The notes below the pieces were generated by a model. It saw only the letters and a program-made list of their open reading frames with translations. It was not told the origin of the DNA and did no database searches. Positions 25,684 to 35,322 of a DNA stretch of 64,000 nucleotides are shown here, piece after piece. Numbering within the stretch: position 1 is the stretch's first letter; every line of letters begins with the position of its first letter. This stretch comes from Bradyrhizobium sp. sBnM-33 (lineage in GTDB: Bacteria; Pseudomonadota; Alphaproteobacteria; Rhizobiales; Xanthobacteraceae): assembly GCF_032917945.1 (NCBI RefSeq), contig NZ_CP136624.1, positions 4,340,001 to 4,404,000 on the forward strand. Reading direction: 5' to 3'. Made by a program: the position numbers and the translations under genes.

Positions 25684-27262
25684 TCCGACGTCGTTCCTTG
25701 GTCAGCGCCCGCTCTCTGCAGCGCCGCGAGCAAGCGGAGACGGGGCGTGGGTGAAGAACGGTCTCCTCGGCTTCGAATTACGCCCCTCGCTGCGCACGAA
25801 ATTGCTGATAGCCTTCTTCGTAATCGAGACGCTCTTGGTCTCGGTTGGGGTAATCGGCCTTCTTGCGCTGCGCGAAGCCGACCAGCGGGCGAACCAAGTC
25901 GTTGGCCTGCGGCAAAAGATCGAGGCATATCGGCAGATGCAGCACGGCACGCTTCGACAGCTTTATGGCGTATCCACAGCTCTCGCCTTTCCGAACGAAA
26001 CGACATTGGCAGGTGCGCTGCGGCAGATCAACCAGTTCGGGTACGACCTTGACCGTGTTTCGTTCGTCGCAAAGGACGAGGTTGCGCTGCTCAACCAAGT
26101 GCGCGAAGAATATGCGCGTTTCATTGCTGTAGTCTCACATATTGTGGATCTCATCCGCAATGGTCGCGCGGCCGAGGCCAAACAGAGCGAGCTGGTGGAG
26201 CTCGGGCCGCTCGCGGACAAGCTCGAACGACTAACCAATCAATTGGTCAACCGGGCCGAAGCGGACATGGTCGCCGGTCTGGACGCCAGCCGGCAAACCT
26301 ATATCAAATCTCAAATACTTGTCGCCGCTGTCGCGCTCGCAAGCTTCGTGCTTACGCTGGTCTTGGGACATGCGATCTCGCGATCGGTAATCGACCCAGT
26401 CCGCATTATCCACGACGGCCTAAATCGAATAGCGGCCGGCAATTTCGCCGAGCGCATCGAGGTTCCCAATCGAGACGAACTTGGAGAACTTGCGGCGCAC
26501 GTCAATTCGGCCTGCGAAGAGCTCCATCAGCTCTACGAACGCCTTGCAGAGGCGAGCCGTCACAAATCGCAGTTCCTGGCAAACATGAGTCACGAATTGC
26601 GAACGCCACTGAACGCGATACTCGGCTTTTCAGAGCTCCTGCTGGACGGCATCTACGGCGATCTTCCAGAAAGAATGCGATCAGCCGTCGAACGCATCCA
26701 ACGGAACGGCAAACATCTGCTCGGGCTCATCAACGATGTCCTTGATCTCTCCAAGATCGAAGCCGGACAGCTTCGACTTTCTCTGGCCGACTATTCCGTA
26801 GAGGAATTGGTTAGCGGCGTTTATGTATCCGTCGAATCCCTCGCCGCCGAAAAGCAATTGGGTTTGAGAGTTTCCGTTCCCCCTGGTCTGCCGCCGGCGC
26901 GAGGAGACGAACGCAGGCTCGCTCAGGCCCTGTTCAATCTTGTTGGTAACGCGATCAAATTCACCGATGCGGGAGAGGTTCGGATCGAAGTGGAGGCGAA
27001 CGGGGATTCCTACAAATTTTCCATCCAAGATACAGGACCGGGCATCGACGAAGCCGATCAAGCAAAAATCTTCCAAGAATTCCAGCAAGTGGACAACTCG
27101 ATCACCAAGACGAAGGGAGGCGCTGGATTGGGCCTCGCCATCGTAAAGCGAATTGTGGAGATGCATGGTGGACGAATCTGGGTAGAATCCCGCCCCGGTC
27201 ATGGCGCGAGATTTTCGTTTCTGGTGCCGGCCCGACTTGAGCAACAGGCGACGCAGACATGA
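25655..27262 (+). CDS. Membrane sensor histidine kinase (sensor-HAMP-HisKA-HATPase)
   Basis: A kinase of about 535 residues. Helix 1 (about residues 48-70, KLLIAFFVIETLLVSVGVI) and helix 2 (about 218-240) bracket a mostly helical periplasmic domain of about 150 residues. HAMP follows (VRIIHDGLNRIAAGNFAER), then HisKA with [19 protein letters not shown] near residue 310, and HATPase boxes NAIKFTD, DTGPGID and GAGLGLAIVK. Start is uncertain: ATG 25631, ATG 25655 and GTG 25751 are all possible. The gene overlaps the solute-binding protein upstream and shares a 4-base ATGA overlap with a receiver gene downstream, so the cascade is tightly coupled. Confidence 0.9.
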   Translation: MRFDVNLEADPTSFLGQRPLSAAPRASGDGAWVKNGLLGFELRPSLRTKLLIAFFVIETLLVSVGVIGLLALREADQRANQVVGLRQKIEAYRQMQHGTLRQLYGVSTALAFPNETTLAGALRQINQFGYDLDRVSFVAKDEVALLNQVREEYARFIAVVSHIVDLIRNGRAAEAKQSELVELGPLADKLERLTNQLVNRAEADMVAGLDASRQTYIKSQILVAAVALASFVLTLVLGHAISRSVIDPVRIIHDGLNRIAAGNFAERIEVPNRDELGELAAHVNSACEELHQLYERLAEASRHKSQFLANMSHELRTPLNAILGFSELLLDGIYGDLPERMRSAVERIQRNGKHLLGLINDVLDLSKIEAGQLRLSLADYSVEELVSGVYVSVESLAAEKQLGLRVSVPPGLPPARGDERRLAQALFNLVGNAIKFTDAGEVRIEVEANGDSYKFSIQDTGPGIDEADQAKIFQEFQQVDNSITKTKGGAGLGLAIVKRIVEMHGGRIWVESRPGHGARFSFLVPARLEQQATQT

Positions 27263-27624
27263 GCAAGCGCGTACTGGTGGTCGAAGATCAGGAGGACAAT
27301 CGGCAGATTCTGCGCGATCTGCTCGCAAGCGTAGGTTACGAAATGATCGAGGCGCATGACGGCGAAGGAGCGCTCATAGCAGCGCGCACCCAAAGTCCCG
27401 ACCTGATCTTGATGGATATCCAACTGCCCATTCTTGACGGATACGAGGCGACACGGCGCATAAAAGCACAATCAGATCTCCGCCATATTCCAATCGTCGT
27501 CGTCACCTCCTATGCGCTTAGCGGCGACGAAGAAAAGGCGCGTGCGGCGGGCTGCGATGCCTACGTTGCCAAGCCCTACAGCGCACGAAAGCTACTGGAG
27601 ACGATCAATCGATACCTGACATAG
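27259..27624 (+). CDS. Single-domain response regulator (CheY-like)
   Basis: A 121-residue stand-alone receiver domain. The acidic pocket VVEDQED, phospho-acceptor aspartate in LILMDIQLPILDGYE (near residue 54), VVTSYAL threonine position and the KPYS lysine near residue 106 are all present. With no output domain, it probably relays phosphate from the upstream kinase or acts as a phosphate sink or protein-binding switch. The sequence resembles DivK-type regulators, but context argues for a dedicated role in this operon. Confidence 0.93.
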   Translation: MSKRVLVVEDQEDNRQILRDLLASVGYEMIEAHDGEGALIAARTQSPDLILMDIQLPILDGYEATRRIKAQSDLRHIPIVVVTSYALSGDEEKARAAGCDAYVAKPYSARKLLETINRYLT

Positions 27625-27654
27625 GGTTCCAGCGCGTCCAGACGTGGAGCAGAA

Positions 27655-28767
27655 ATGCATGTCCCACCCCGAATCCTGATCGTGGATGACAACGAAACGA
27701 ATCGCTGCCTCCTTACCGCGCGGCTCGGTGCCGAGGGTTATGAGACCATGGAGGCTGAAAACGGCGAGAGGGCGCTCGCAGTCGTGGGTGAAGTCGCGCC
27801 GGACGTTGTCCTGCTCGACGTCATGATGCCGAAAATCGATGGCTTTGAGGTCTGCCGGCGACTGAAGGTCAACAATACGCTTGGATTTGTTCCAATCATT
27901 ATGGTTACGGCGCGGACCGATTCAAAGGATGTCGTCACGGGACTTAACGCGGGCGCCGACGAATATCTGACCAAGCCGATCGACCATGCGGCCCTGGTGG
28001 CGCGTGTGCGCTCTATGCTCCGCATCAAGGAATTGCATGATCGAGTTGAAGCCCAGGCAGTCGAACTCGCTGCGTGGAATAGAATGCTTGAGCAACGCGT
28101 TGCGGAGCAAGTTGTACAAATTGAACGGGTTAGCCGCCTAAAGCGTTTTCTTTCGCCGCAGATAGCAGAATTGATTCTTTCTTCCTCGACATACGAGCTC
28201 TTGGCGAGCCACCGCAGACAGGTGGCGATAGTCTTCGGTGACCTAAGAGGTTTCACCGCCTTCTCCGAGATCGCCGAGCCCGAGGAGGTGATGGCGGTGA
28301 TGCGGGAATATCATGCAACCTTAGGCTCCCTCGTCCACGAGTTCGAAGGTACGTTGGAGAGATTCCTGGGCGACGGAATCATGGTGATTTTCGGCGATCC
28401 GATTCCTTTTCCAGATCCGTGCGAGCGAGCTGTCCAGATGGCGGTCGCGATGCGAAGCCGGCTATTGGAACTATCGAAGAAGTGGCGGCGTGAACGACAC
28501 GAACTCGGTTTTGGTGTCGGCATTGCATATGGATATGCGACGCTCGGCGCTATTGGTTTCGAGGGCCGCTCCGAATATAGCGCGATCGGGACAGTAGTAA
28601 ATCTCGCTGCCCGTCTTTGCGCGGAGGCGCGCGACGGTCAGATTTTGGTCGATAGCAAAGTGCATGAGGCGCTAGGCGAGAGGGCGACTGCGGAGCCCGT
28701 AGGTGAATTGACGCTCAAAGGTTTGCGTCGTCCCATAGCGGCGTACAACGTGATAGCGATGACTTGA
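27655..28767 (+). CDS. Response regulator with class III adenylate/guanylate cyclase domain
   Basis: A 370-residue protein. The receiver (residues 5-122) has the acceptor aspartate in VVLLDVMMPKIDGF and KPID near residue 104. A coiled linker (residues 122-165) leads to a class III nucleotide cyclase domain (about 180-365) with metal-binding aspartates in VFGDLRGFTAFSE and FLGDGIMVIFGDP and the C-terminal GRSEYSAIGTVVNLAARL segment. The substrate-determining pair is not resolved by eye, so cAMP rather than cGMP is assumed. It would turn phosphorylation of the upstream kinase into a second-messenger signal. It lies 30 bases after the receiver gene. Confidence 0.92.
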   Translation: MHVPPRILIVDDNETNRCLLTARLGAEGYETMEAENGERALAVVGEVAPDVVLLDVMMPKIDGFEVCRRLKVNNTLGFVPIIMVTARTDSKDVVTGLNAGADEYLTKPIDHAALVARVRSMLRIKELHDRVEAQAVELAAWNRMLEQRVAEQVVQIERVSRLKRFLSPQIAELILSSSTYELLASHRRQVAIVFGDLRGFTAFSEIAEPEEVMAVMREYHATLGSLVHEFEGTLERFLGDGIMVIFGDPIPFPDPCERAVQMAVAMRSRLLELSKKWRRERHELGFGVGIAYGYATLGAIGFEGRSEYSAIGTVVNLAARLCAEARDGQILVDSKVHEALGERATAEPVGELTLKGLRRPIAAYNVIAMT

Positions 28768-28870
28768 GGGGAGATGCCGATCATGAGCGCACTCGAAGCG
28801 ACCGGGCCGGACGTCCGGCTGTTATCCGGCCGACCAGAGTTCAAGGGCTAGCGATGGATCAGGCGTGCGC

Positions 28871-29245
28871 TCACTCGAGAGTCTGGACCGGCGGCAGCTT
28901 TGTGCTGGAGCGCGGCGGGTTCGGCACGGGATAACTGGTGACGCGGCCGCTGCGTTCGGCCTGACCGGCGGATGCGGGGCCTACGGCTTCCGCCCTGGCA
29001 CCTCGCACGCTGTCTCTCGAAGTATGTCTCCGGTGCCGCGACGAGCGCGAGCCTTCCAGTCCCCACGAGCGCGATATCGAAGGCCCGGCCGTGTAGCCGA
29101 CGAACGCGCCGGCGAGGGCCCCAACCGGGCCCAGCACGACGGCACCGGCTACGGCGCCGAGGGCCGCGTCGCCTGCGCGCTGCGCGAGCGCGGCTGAGGG
29201 CGCGAGTACCAGGAGCATTGCGGCTGCGGTGAAGGCCTTGATCAT
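28871..29245 (-). CDS. Small exported glycine-zipper protein
   Basis: A 124-residue protein with a signal peptide (MIKAFTAAAMLLVLAPSAALA) followed by a glycine-zipper stretch (ALGAVAGAVVLGPVGALAGAF) typical of small outer-membrane or periplasmic proteins with oligomerising helices, then a basic, Ser/Arg/Pro-rich tail. The ATG at 29245 gives the best signal peptide. Family-level function is unknown; such proteins are often annotated as hypothetical or 17-kDa-antigen-like. Confidence 0.68.
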   Translation of the reverse strand: MIKAFTAAAMLLVLAPSAALAQRAGDAALGAVAGAVVLGPVGALAGAFVGYTAGPSISRSWGLEGSRSSRHRRHTSRDSVRGARAEAVGPASAGQAERSGRVTSYPVPNPPRSSTKLPPVQTLE

Positions 29246-29424
29246 ATCTCTGTCCCGTCCGTGAAAGACGGGATGCTGGTCCGCGTTTATGGCGAGATGC
29301 GTGAAGCTTTGTGGCCGGAGCATGGACTTTCGGGTTCCATGGCTCGCCGCACGCCGGGTGTGGCTTTCCTGCTGTCCTGCTTACGTCGTTCAGTGCGCTC
29401 GGCGTGTGAGGGCGGCAGTCCGCG

Positions 29425-30126
29425 CTAGACCGCTTCGCCGCGCGCCAGCGCCGCTGCGTTGCGGATCGCGGATATGTTGGCCTTGTAGGCTTCCATGGTG
29501 CCACCCTTGAACACCGCGGAGCCCGCGACCAGCGCATTCGCGCCGGCAGCGGCCAATTGTCCGGCGACCTCAGGCGCGACGCCGCCATCAACCTCGATGT
29601 CGATCGGACGTCCCGCGGTCATCGCCCTGATGTCGCTGACCTTGCCGAGCGCGGATTTGATGAATGCCTGGCCGCCAAAGCCGGGATTGACCGACATGAC
29701 CAGCACCAGATCGATCAGGTCGATGACATATTCGATCGCGCTCGCCGGCGTACCCGGGTTGAGCGAGACGCCGGCCTTCTTGCCGAGCGCACGGATCGCC
29801 TGCAGCGAGCGATGCAGATGCGGTCCGGCTTCGGCGTGGACGGTGATGTGATCGCAGCCGGCCTTTGCAAACGCCTCGAGGTAGGGGTCGCAGGGCGAGA
29901 TCATCAGATGCGCGTCGAAAATCTTCTTCGTATGCGGGCGCATCGCCTTGATGACATCGGGGCCGTAGGAAATGTTCGGGACGAAATGCCCGTCCATCAC
30001 GTCGAGATGGATCCAGTCGGCGCCCGCCGCGTCCACGGCGCGGACTTCCTCGCCGAGCTTGGCGAAATCCGCCGCCAAAATCGACGGTGCGATGACGAGG
30101 GGACGCGCCGCAAATTGCTGGGACAT
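29425..30126 (-). CDS. rpe: Ribulose-phosphate 3-epimerase
   Basis: Rpe interconverts ribulose 5-phosphate and xylulose 5-phosphate in the pentose-phosphate and Calvin cycles. The 233-residue TIM-barrel protein carries [13 protein letters not shown], the metal-binding [12 protein letters not shown] near residue 40, DAHLMI, and the phosphate-binding region [12 protein letters not shown] and VAGSAVF near the C-terminus. It stands alone, without cbb or other pentose-phosphate genes nearby, so a housekeeping role is likely. Confidence 0.97.
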   Translation of the reverse strand: MSQQFAARPLVIAPSILAADFAKLGEEVRAVDAAGADWIHLDVMDGHFVPNISYGPDVIKAMRPHTKKIFDAHLMISPCDPYLEAFAKAGCDHITVHAEAGPHLHRSLQAIRALGKKAGVSLNPGTPASAIEYVIDLIDLVLVMSVNPGFGGQAFIKSALGKVSDIRAMTAGRPIDIEVDGGVAPEVAGQLAAAGANALVAGSAVFKGGTMEAYKANISAIRNAAALARGEAV

Positions 30127-30388
30127 GTGCGTTTTCCCGAAAGGCCTGCGAGAAGGCGGAACGGCCCCCGCGTAACATGCAGCACGGCCGGGGGCAATGC
30201 GGAGCGCCGACGTCTCCTGTGGGCGGAAAAATCTGCCGCGGCGGGCAGCTATTGCCGGGTTTGCTGATCGAACGGAATACGGAAAAGCCCGATTTTATTG
30301 GATTTTCGTCATGGCATAGCACTTGCTGAGGAAAGCGGACAGAAGGTGTGGGCCGCTATTTCCTGCGCGGCATTGTTGGAGTTCCGCC

Positions 30389-31138
30389 ATGTTCTTTGCT
30401 CTGGGCGCCGCGTCATCGGCTATCGATGCTCTCAAGGCGCTGACGTCGTCGAAGTCACCAGCGCCATCCACCGGCGTCAGCCAGAACTCGGCAAGTCCGT
30501 TCGCCTTCATGTCCTCGAATGCGTCGGCTTCGATCGGCCCAGGAACTGGTTCGGGCGGCACCGGCTCGCCGATATCGCCGGAAACCATGAGCGCGCTGCT
30601 TGACGCGCAAAGCCAGTCTTCGACGGGATCGACCACAGCTTCCAAGAGCCGCCACAACGCGCTGAAGGATCTGTTCGGCCAGATCGATGGCGACGGCGAC
30701 GGCAAGATCAGCAAGACGGAATTCGAAGAGGCGCTTGGCGCCGGCGGCACCAATCTTGCGCAGGCCGACAGCGTGTTCGGCAAGCTCGACCAAGACGGCG
30801 ACGGCTCGGTCAGTCTCAAGGAACTGGCGTCGGCGCTCCGGCCCAACAACGGCCATCATCGCGATCGCGATGAGGCGAGCAATAGCGACGGATCAGCTTC
30901 CGATCCAGTCTCGCAGGCACGGCAGGGCGCTACCACCACGTCAGTCACCAACAGCGACGGTTCGGTAACGACATCGCTGACCTATGCGGACGGCTCGAAG
31001 GTGACGATGACGTCCCCGGCCTCCGGAAGCTCGTCCAGCGCGGCAACCTCGTCCTATAATTTCATCGAGCGGATGATCCAGCGCGAGGCCAAGGCGATTT
31101 CATCCGCCGCCACCGCATCGCTCTCGGTCAGCGCCTGA
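30389..31138 (+). CDS. EF-hand calcium-binding protein, low-complexity flanks
   Basis: A 249-residue protein with two good EF-hand loops, DGDGDGKISKTEF near residue 107 and DQDGDGSVSLKEL near residue 140, joined by a short helix. The first 85 residues are Ser/Thr/Gly/Ala-rich, and the C-terminal part has Asp-Gly-Ser repeats (NSDGSVTTSLTYADGSKV) and Ser-rich tracts. There is no clear signal peptide. The start at 30389 has GGAG 8 bases upstream. This resembles the rhizobial/Xanthomonas EF-hand proteins of XopAW type; the role is unknown, with calcium-responsive binding or secretion possible. Confidence 0.82.
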   Translation: MFFALGAASSAIDALKALTSSKSPAPSTGVSQNSASPFAFMSSNASASIGPGTGSGGTGSPISPETMSALLDAQSQSSTGSTTASKSRHNALKDLFGQIDGDGDGKISKTEFEEALGAGGTNLAQADSVFGKLDQDGDGSVSLKELASALRPNNGHHRDRDEASNSDGSASDPVSQARQGATTTSVTNSDGSVTTSLTYADGSKVTMTSPASGSSSSAATSSYNFIERMIQREAKAISSAATASLSVSA

Positions 31139-31172
31139 GCACGAGACTGGCGATGATCCTTCGGACTCCGAC

Positions 31173-32168
31173 CTAGCCGAAGCGATCTTTCCAGGCAGGT
31201 AATGCGCCGGCAAAGGGCAGTGCGGTCGCACAATGCACGCCGCGCGCGATCGCGCGCGAAACCGTGTTGGCGGCTACCATGCCGAGTTCGGTGAGGCCGA
31301 ACAGCGGATCGATCGGCTTCTTGCCGGTCGCGGCGGCAAACACCACGTCGCCGTCCAGCGGCGCATGCACGGGATAGATGGCGCGCGCCATGCCGGTTTG
31401 CGCAATCATCGCGAGCCGCCTGGCCTGCGGTTTGGACAGCACCGCATCGGTGACGATGACCACCAGCGTGGTGTTCTGCGACGGAGTCGCTAACGGCGCG
31501 CCCTTGAGGCGGGCTCTCAGCATATCAGGCGTGAACGAGGGCGGCAGTCCGTGCCCGCCAAACTCGCTGTCCTTCTCGAACGGCGCCGCCCAGAACCACG
31601 GGCCGTCGCCGACGGTCACGCTGCCCACCGCATTGACCACCGCGAGCGCGCCGACGGTCACGCCGCCGTCGGTCTGTGCCGAAGCGGAGCCGAGGCCGCC
31701 CTTGAAATTGGCAGTGGTCGCGCCGAGGCCGGCGCCGACGCTGCCGAGCGCGAAATCGTCAGCCGCCGCACTGGCCGCGGCGTAGCCGAGATCGCGATAG
31801 GGGGGAAAGCGTCCCCATGCCTTGTTGCCGCCGTTGAGCAGATCGAAGCAGATCGCTCCCGGAACGATCGGGATGACCGCGTCACGGATTCGAAAACCGC
31901 GCCCCTGTTCGGCAAGCCAGGCCTGGACGCCGCCGGCGGCATCCAGTCCGAGCGCCGAGCCGCCGGAAAGCGCGATGCCGTCGATCGCCTCGACGGTGCT
32001 TTCAGGGCTGAGCAGCGCTTCCTCGCGGGTGCCAGGGCCGCCGCCGCGCACGTCGATCGAGGCCACGGCGGGCGAGTCGAACAGGATCGCGGTGACGCCG
32101 GAAGCGGCGGCTACATCGTGGGCGTGGCCGACGCGAACGCCGGAAATATCGGTGAGCAGGTTATTCAA
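31173..32168 (-). CDS. P1-family peptidase (DmpA-like, L-aminopeptidase/D-esterase)
   Basis: A 331-residue member of the DmpA/BapA family, autoproteolytically processed N-terminal nucleophile hydrolases acting on small peptides, often with beta-amino acids or D-residues. Family features include GVRVGHAHDV near residue 10, ALSGGSALGLDAAGG near residue 68 and GGLGSAS near residue 157. The processing and nucleophile site is expected in the TPSQNTTLVVIVTDA region near residue 233, where a threonine would be the nucleophile instead of the usual serine. Convergent with the EF-hand gene. Confidence 0.86.
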   Translation of the reverse strand: MNNLLTDISGVRVGHAHDVAAASGVTAILFDSPAVASIDVRGGGPGTREEALLSPESTVEAIDGIALSGGSALGLDAAGGVQAWLAEQGRGFRIRDAVIPIVPGAICFDLLNGGNKAWGRFPPYRDLGYAAASAAADDFALGSVGAGLGATTANFKGGLGSASAQTDGGVTVGALAVVNAVGSVTVGDGPWFWAAPFEKDSEFGGHGLPPSFTPDMLRARLKGAPLATPSQNTTLVVIVTDAVLSKPQARRLAMIAQTGMARAIYPVHAPLDGDVVFAAATGKKPIDPLFGLTELGMVAANTVSRAIARGVHCATALPFAGALPAWKDRFG

Positions 32169-32235
32169 AGCGCCGGTCCGTGGGCTGCATCCGCCTGGAG
32201 CGTTCCATCACGGATATATCAGCCGCAGCGCTGCT

Positions 32236-35008
32236 TCAACTGGCCAGCGCCAGCCGGATCATCCGGGCAAGCTCGGATTTGCGATAGGGCTTTGCCAGCA
32301 GCAGCACGCCGGAATCCAGCCGGCCGTGATGGACGATGGCGTTTTCGGTATATCCCGAGGTGTAGAGCGTCTTGAGGTCAGGCCGGCGCTTCAGCGCCTC
32401 GTCGACGAGTTGGCGGCCGTTCATGATGCCAGGCATGATCACGTCGGTGAACAGCAAATCGATGGCGGGGCCATCGTCGATGATGCGCAGGGCATCGGAG
32501 GCGTTGGCCGCCTCCAGAGTCGTATAGCCCAGGCTCTCGATCTGGGTCATCACATAGCGCCGCACCAGCGCATCGTCCTCGACGACGAGGATGGTTTCGT
32601 TGCCGCCCTCGATATTTCCCGAGACCAGCGCTTCCGCCGCGGTCTGCTGCAAGCCCGTTGCCCGCGGCAAATAGATCTTGACGGACGTGCCGTGGCCTTC
32701 CTCGCTGTAGATCTTGACGTGTCCGCCCGACTGCTTGACGAAGCCGAACACCATGCTCAGCCCGAGGCCGGTGCCCCTGCCGACTTCCTTGGTCGTGAAA
32801 AAGGGTTCGAATACCCGTTCGAGCAGCGCGGGCGGGATTCCGGAGCCGGTGTCGCTGACTGCGATCATCACGTAATTGCCGGGCGTGACCTCGCTGTGCA
32901 GGCTCGCGTAGTTTTCGTCGAGGAAGACATTGCTGGTCTCGAGCGCAAGCTTGCCGCCATTGGGCATGGCGTCGCGCGCGTTGATGGCCAGATTGAGGAC
33001 GGCCGTGGTGAGCTGGCTCGGATCGACCAGCGCGGTCCATGCATCCTCGGCCAGTAGCGGCGTAATTTCGATGTGTTCGCCGAGCGTGGGGTGCAGCAGC
33101 TTGGCGGCCTCCAGCACCAGCGCGTTGACGTCGACTTCGACGGGCTGTAACGGCTGCTTGCGGGCGAAGGCGAGGAGATGCTTGGTCAAATTGGCCCCGC
33201 GCTCCGCCGCCTCGTCGATCAATTTCGCGACGGCGGCGAGCTGAGGCTGATCGGCGACCGCTTCTTCCAGAATGCCGATGGTGCCGGTGATCACGGTCAG
33301 GATGTTATTGAAGTCGTGCGCGACGCCGCCCGTGAGCTGGCCGACCGCGTCCATCTTCTGCGCGTGCCGCAACTGGGCTTCCGCAGCCTGCTTTTCGGTC
33401 AGGTCGCGGCCGATGAAGAAATGGCGGCGGACCGGCTCCGACCAGGTCCCGGTCCAGTTCAACGCGACGGACTTGCCCTCCTTGCTGATATAGCGCGTCT
33501 CGAAATTGCGCTTGCTTCGCCCCCGTCGTCCCGCCCGCATCTCCTTGCGGGTGTGTTCGAGGTCGTCGGGGTGGATGAACTTGATCGCGTTGTGTCCGAC
33601 CATTTCCGATGGCTGATAGCCAAGGATGTCGCTGACGCTCGGGCTGACCTGGATCAAATTCCCCACAGAATCGCTCACCAGGATGAGGTCATTCGAAGAT
33701 TCGAAGATGCGCCGACGCTCTTCCATCTCCTGGTCAAGCGCCTGCTCCGTTCGCCTCCTTTCCGTAATATCGCGCGCGATCTTTGAAGCGCCGATGATCT
33801 CGCCGGAAGCCGACCGGATCGGAGAGATGCTGAGCGAGACGTCGACGGTGCGTCCGTCCTTGCAGACGCGCGAGGTTTCATAATGTTCGAACCGCTCGCC
33901 ATGGCCGACTCGTTCCAGGAGATTGCTGATCTCCGCGCGTTTGTCCGGCGGGACGATGATCGATAGTCTTGCCGACCGCTTCCGCCGCCGTGAAGCCGAA
34001 CAGGCGCTCTGCGGCGCCGTTCCAGCCCGAAATGGTTCCGTCGAGCAGTTTGGTGATGATGGCGTCGCTGGACGATTCCACGACGGCGCTGAACAGGCGC
34101 TCGCGTTCGGTGCGAAGATTTCTTTCCGAGACGATTTCGCGGCGCGATGTTCCGAGCAGGCGCGCGAGCTTGGCTTGCAGTCCGACATTATCGATCAGCA
34201 ACACGGCGAGCACGAAACTTGCGGCGCAGAGGCCGTAGATGCGGCCGAGATAGAAGCCGACATCGAACCGCGCCACGTTCAGGATCGCCGACAGGGCGAT
34301 GTCGAACAACCAGGCGCTCATCACGACCATCAGCCAGACGTCGAGGACGAAATGCGGCCTGCGAAGCCACAGCACTATCAATGCAGCGAAGCTCAGGCAC
34401 CATACGGTCGAAACCACCCCCAGCATGGTAGGCGTGTAGTGACCGCCGCTCAGAAGGATCGGCAGACGATCGTGTTGCGCCGTGACGACCCAGGTGAACG
34501 CCGCGATCGCGACACTGACCGCAACGATGCTCGTAACGACGGCCGCCCGGGCCGCGCCCCGTATTTTCGGCTCGTCGTCCCCTGCTTTCAGCAGCGCATA
34601 GCCGAGAACCAGTAGCGGGAATACGCCGTGCCAGACCATGTAGAGCCAAACGGTTGTCTGCGTTCCCGCGCCGAGCAGCCCGCCCGGCGCGAACAAGCCG
34701 GGAAAGGTGAGGGTGTGGACAATGGCCGCTATCGCCGTGAACAAATATCCGCTGGCTAGCAGCAGCAGCGCCCGCGAGCGGGTAATCGCGAACTGAGAAA
34801 ACAGCAGGACGGCGGTGATCAGGTCGTTGATAGCCAATGCGGACTGATAGCTCGCGACGAACGCCGGGACCGGGGCAAGCGGCACGCCGGCAAACGGCAC
34901 GGCGCAGGCGAACAGCACCGCGGAGACGCCGACCACGGCTAGCGCAGCCATGCGATCGCCGCGCGTCGCCTTCATCGTGGATAGAAAAATGTTGCGCTCG
35001 TCACCCAT
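32236..35008 (-). pseudogene. Hybrid sensor histidine kinase disrupted by a frameshift
   Basis: Two overlapping frames together encode one protein of about 920 residues. The first (35008 to about 33961) has an N-terminal block of roughly eight membrane helices of MASE4-like character and the start of a PAS domain. The second (about 33960 to 32236) has the rest of that PAS domain, a second PAS domain, HisKA with AQKMDAVGQLTGGVAHDFNN, HATPase (DTGSGIP, GTGLGLSMVFG) and a C-terminal receiver with LLFTDVIMPG. The join is inside the PAS domain: GFTAAEAVGKTI in one frame continues as IIVPPDKRAEIS in the other at about 33961, consistent with a 2-base loss or 1-base gain. Either a real mutation or a sequencing error; apart from this the gene looks intact. 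Confidence 0.86.
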
Positions 35009-35064
35009 TGTCTTCCGGCCAAAATGGCAGCGAACGCGCCATGATCAAAAACTTCAAACACCAA

Positions 35065-35118
35065 AAAACTATGCATCCGATAAAACTATGCATCCGATGC
35101 GGCTGGATATCCAGCCGC
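35065..35118. promoter_or_regulatory. Tandem 17-bp direct repeat followed by a perfect 20-bp palindrome
   Basis: AAAACTATGCATCCGAT occurs twice head-to-tail at 35065-35081 and 35082-35098. It is directly followed by a perfect 20-bp palindrome with half-site GCGGCTGGAT (35099-35118). The cluster lies in the 314-base gap between the divergent hybrid kinase and the orphan receiver gene, so it is a good candidate binding site for a regulator of one or both. Confidence 0.75.
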
Positions 35119-35322
35119 TATCGGCGCGGGATTTGCGCGGCCAAGACTACGCTAGTGGCGCCGCGGCGGGAATCAACCCAAGGTTACGTATGACCTGAAG
35201 GAAACAGCAGGGAAGCTGATTGGGGTAACCACCTCTTTACCGACCGGCAGAATAATGACCGCAGGATCGCCGAAATCCACGGATTTCGTCGTAAGCTCGC
35301 CCGACCGACCCGGGAGGCTTTG

